The translations under genes and the position numbers were made by a program. This document shows positions 5,090-7,212 of a stretch of DNA of 7,212 nt, piece by piece. The DNA comes from Burkholderiaceae bacterium (GTDB lineage: Bacteria > Pseudomonadota > Gammaproteobacteria > Burkholderiales > Burkholderiaceae_D). Positions within the stretch are counted from its first letter, which is position 1; each line of letters begins with the position of its first letter. The stretch covers positions 1 through 7,212 of the forward strand of contig JAISIS010000200.1 in NCBI GenBank assembly GCA_031261905.1, written 5' to 3'. Below the pieces are notes generated by a model. The model worked only from the letters and a program-made list of their open reading frames with translations. It was not told the origin of the DNA and did not search any database.

Positions 5090-7114
5090 ATGACCATGAT
5101 ACGGCGGCTTCCTTTGATGGCGCGTTTTTCTGTTGCTGTTTTACTGGCGGGGCTGGCGGTATTGACGCAGAACGCGGTGGCTGAAGAGCGGGCGACTATT
5201 CCTGTCCCGGGCGCGCAAGCCATCACGACCATGTGCGGTCAGGGGCTGGCGGACTGGAAGGCGCGCGTTGCCGCTATGGAGGAAATCAAGGCCTATACGC
5301 CGGATGGTTCCGTACAGTTTATGACGGAATGGAACCGCCTTCTGATCAGCATAGACGATGTGATCGGCCCGGTTTACCTGTTGAGCCAGGTGTCGCCGGA
5401 CAAGGCCGTGCGTGACAGCGCGGAAGCCTGTGACAGGCAGATTCGGGCGTTCAATACCGATTTGTACCTGAATGACAAGCTGTACCGGAGTATCCGACTC
5501 TCCCGCACAAAGGACAATGTGGAAAGGAAGTTGCGCAAGGATACGCTGAACGATTTTGAGGATGCCGGTATTACCCTCATGCCCAAAAAACGCGAGCGGA
5601 TGCGCGAGATACGCATCCGGCTGGATGCGATCCAGCAAGAGTTTTCCCGCAATATCCGGGAGAATAAAACGCGGGTGGTTTTCTCGCCGGAACAGATGCG
5701 GGGGATGCAGGATACGTATATGACCGGGTTAAAAAAAGACAGCGCCGGGAATTACCTGCTGGATTTTTCCTACCCGGTTTATCTCCCTTTCATGCGCTAC
5801 GCGGATGATGCCGAGGCGCGGCGGCAATACCAGGTGGAATTCCTTAACCGGGGGACGCCGAAGAACCTGACATTGTTGCAGGAAGCCATTACGCTGCGCC
5901 ACGAGATGGCGAATCTGGGCGGCTACCGCAGTTATGCCGATTACAAGCTGCGCCGCCGTATGGCTCACAAACCGGGAATGGTCGCTACTTTCCTGGATCA
6001 GGTGCAGAAGGCGACGCAAGTGGCGGAAATCAATGAGCTGGATGACTTGCGCCGCTACAAGGCGGGCGCGTCAGGTACCGATTCATCCAGGAGCGGAATC
6101 GCGCGCTGGGATGTTGCTTATTGGCAGGAGAAGGTGAGAAAAGAGCGCTTTGACGTTGACCAGCAGGAGTTGCGCCGTTATTTTCCGACGCCTGCGGCCA
6201 TCCGCTGGACGCTTGGCATAACCGAAAGGCTTTTCGGCATTAGCTTCCAGAAGGCGGATGTGCCGCTATGGCATGAGGATGTAATGTATTTTGATGTCCT
6301 CGACAAATCTTCCGGGGAACTCCTTGGCGGCATTTATCTTGACCTTTTCCCGCGCGAGGGCAAATATGGTCATGCCGCCGCGTTTCCGGTCAGGGGCGGC
6401 AGCACGCTGGAAGGGCGCAAACCCATTTCTGCGCTGGTGACCAATTTCAACCGGACCAGCCTGGACGGCAACGAGCTGGAAACGCTGCTGCACGAATTCG
6501 GGCATGTGCTGCATGGCGTGTTGTCAAAAACCCGCTACGTGGAACAATCCGGCACCAGCGTGGAACGGGATTTCGTGGAAGCGCCTTCACAGATGCTGGA
6601 AGAATGGGCGTACTCAAAAGAGGCGCTGGCCCTGTTGCCGGATTATTGCGCCGCATCCTGTCCCCGGGTGGATGATGATTTGCTCAGGCGCATCAACCAG
6701 GCAAGGAAGTATGGCAAGGGCATGTTTTACGCGCGCCAGTTGCTGTATGCGAAGTATGACATGGCGCTTTACAGTGAAAAGGAAAATAACGCCATGACCC
6801 TGTGGGAAAACATGGAAGCGCAAACACCGCTCGGATACCTGCAGGGTACGCAGTTTCCCGGCCAGTTCAACCATACCATCAGTGGTTACGCGGCAGGCTA
6901 TTACGGTTACCTGTGGTCAAAGGTGCTGGCGCTGGATATGCTGTCGCAATTCGGCCCCGACCTGATGAACCCGCAAGTGGGGATGCGCGACCGGAACGCG
7001 ATTCTGGAGCGCGGCGGTGAGGCCTATGCCGAAGAATTGCTGCGCGCCTTTTTGGGGCGCGCGCCGAGCAGCAAGGCTTTTTACCGCGAGCTGACCGGCA
7101 GTGGGGATCAATAG
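5090..7114 (+). CDS. Exported M3-family zinc oligopeptidase (thimet/OpdA type)
   Basis: A 674-residue metallopeptidase that cleaves short peptides. Zinc motif HEFGH is at residues 468-472 (ligands His468 and His472, catalytic Glu469), and the third ligand is Glu497 in FVEAPSQMLEEW. The substrate-side tyrosines of the family are in GYAAGYYGYLW (Tyr600, Tyr604, Tyr607). Spacings match mammalian thimet oligopeptidase with a constant offset of five, so the active site looks complete. The N-terminal helical half (about 45-220) and the M3 catalytic domain (about 225-670) are both full length. Unlike E. coli OpdA and Dcp, it begins with an apparent Sec signal peptide (1-31: Arg5, Arg6, Arg12, hydrophobic core, cleavage after AVA), so it should act in the periplasm. 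The mature protein has four cysteines (49, 114, 520, 524), which could form disulfides there. AAAGGA lies seven bases before the ATG. It follows the binding-protein gene by 91 bp and precedes the permease by 12 bp, suggesting a shared role in peptide use. Confidence 0.95.
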   Translation: MTMIRRLPLMARFSVAVLLAGLAVLTQNAVAEERATIPVPGAQAITTMCGQGLADWKARVAAMEEIKAYTPDGSVQFMTEWNRLLISIDDVIGPVYLLSQVSPDKAVRDSAEACDRQIRAFNTDLYLNDKLYRSIRLSRTKDNVERKLRKDTLNDFEDAGITLMPKKRERMREIRIRLDAIQQEFSRNIRENKTRVVFSPEQMRGMQDTYMTGLKKDSAGNYLLDFSYPVYLPFMRYADDAEARRQYQVEFLNRGTPKNLTLLQEAITLRHEMANLGGYRSYADYKLRRRMAHKPGMVATFLDQVQKATQVAEINELDDLRRYKAGASGTDSSRSGIARWDVAYWQEKVRKERFDVDQQELRRYFPTPAAIRWTLGITERLFGISFQKADVPLWHEDVMYFDVLDKSSGELLGGIYLDLFPREGKYGHAAAFPVRGGSTLEGRKPISALVTNFNRTSLDGNELETLLHEFGHVLHGVLSKTRYVEQSGTSVERDFVEAPSQMLEEWAYSKEALALLPDYCAASCPRVDDDLLRRINQARKYGKGMFYARQLLYAKYDMALYSEKENNAMTLWENMEAQTPLGYLQGTQFPGQFNHTISGYAAGYYGYLWSKVLALDMLSQFGPDLMNPQVGMRDRNAILERGGEAYAEELLRAFLGRAPSSKAFYRELTGSGDQ

Positions 7115-7126
7115 CGGGAAGCGCCC

Positions 7127-7212
7127 ATGTCCGCCTATCTGATACGCCGCCTGTGGCAGATGATCCCGACGCTTCTGGGCGTATTATTGCTGGTATTTAT
7201 TTTGTTTAACTG
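7127..7212 (+). CDS. ABC transporter permease, DppB/OppB-like, N-terminal fragment
   Basis: Only the first 28 codons are in the window and the frame is open at the right edge. It starts MSAYLIRRLWQMIPTLLGV and continues as a hydrophobic first membrane segment. This is the typical opening of the DppB/OppB type of peptide permease: a short basic N-terminus, then a helix with an IPTLLGV-like motif. A GGGAAG ribosome site lies five bases before the ATG, and the gap to the peptidase stop is 12 bp, so the two are probably co-transcribed. It should form the membrane channel with a second permease and ATPases encoded further right. Confidence 0.85.
   Translation, partial: MSAYLIRRLWQMIPTLLGVLLLVFILFN

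Noticed and set aside
5102..5125. Twin arginine (Arg5-Arg6) in the M3 peptidase signal peptide as a Tat signal
   Set aside because: The residues after the pair (L-P-L-M) do not fit the Tat consensus, and the hydrophobic core and AVA cleavage site are ordinary for Sec.

Overview
The window looks like a chromosomal stretch from a Gram-negative bacterium. It is most likely a betaproteobacterium of the Burkholderiales, possibly Oxalobacteraceae. I base this on recalled resemblance of the peptide-binding protein, the short parvulin and the permease start to proteins of that group, on moderate GC content, and on several Sec-type signal peptides. No rRNA, tRNA, mobile element or CRISPR array is visible, and every complete gene reads through without frameshift or internal stop.

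The left half is read on the minus strand. From its upstream end it runs: an exported parvulin-type peptidyl-prolyl isomerase (2254-3045), an NSS-family (SLC6/LeuT-fold) transporter 11 bp downstream (917-2242), a 111-bp gap carrying a promoter-like and operator-like site plus a terminator-like hairpin (806-916), and an EIIC-type PTS membrane protein cut by the window edge (1-805). The parvulin and transporter look like one transcription unit. The EIIC gene probably has its own promoter.

The right half is read on the plus strand and starts from a divergent intergenic region (3046-3213). It holds a family 5 (oligopeptide/dipeptide type) solute-binding protein with a signal peptide (3214-4998), a thimet-type M3 oligopeptidase that also carries a signal peptide (5090-7114), and the first 28 codons of a DppB/OppB-like permease (7127 to the edge). 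This reads as an oligopeptide uptake locus with a zinc oligopeptidase gene inserted between the binding protein and the permease. The peptidase could trim peptides in the periplasm to sizes the transporter accepts. The rest of the ABC transporter (second permease, ATPases) presumably lies to the right, outside the window.

The points most worth a second look are the exported M3 peptidase inside the transporter operon, an NSS transporter that seems to have lost the Na1 sodium-site asparagine while keeping Na2, the EIIC protein with no PTS partner in view (perhaps a sensory module), and the compact palindrome plus hairpin leader in front of it. I see no clearly new multi-gene system here.
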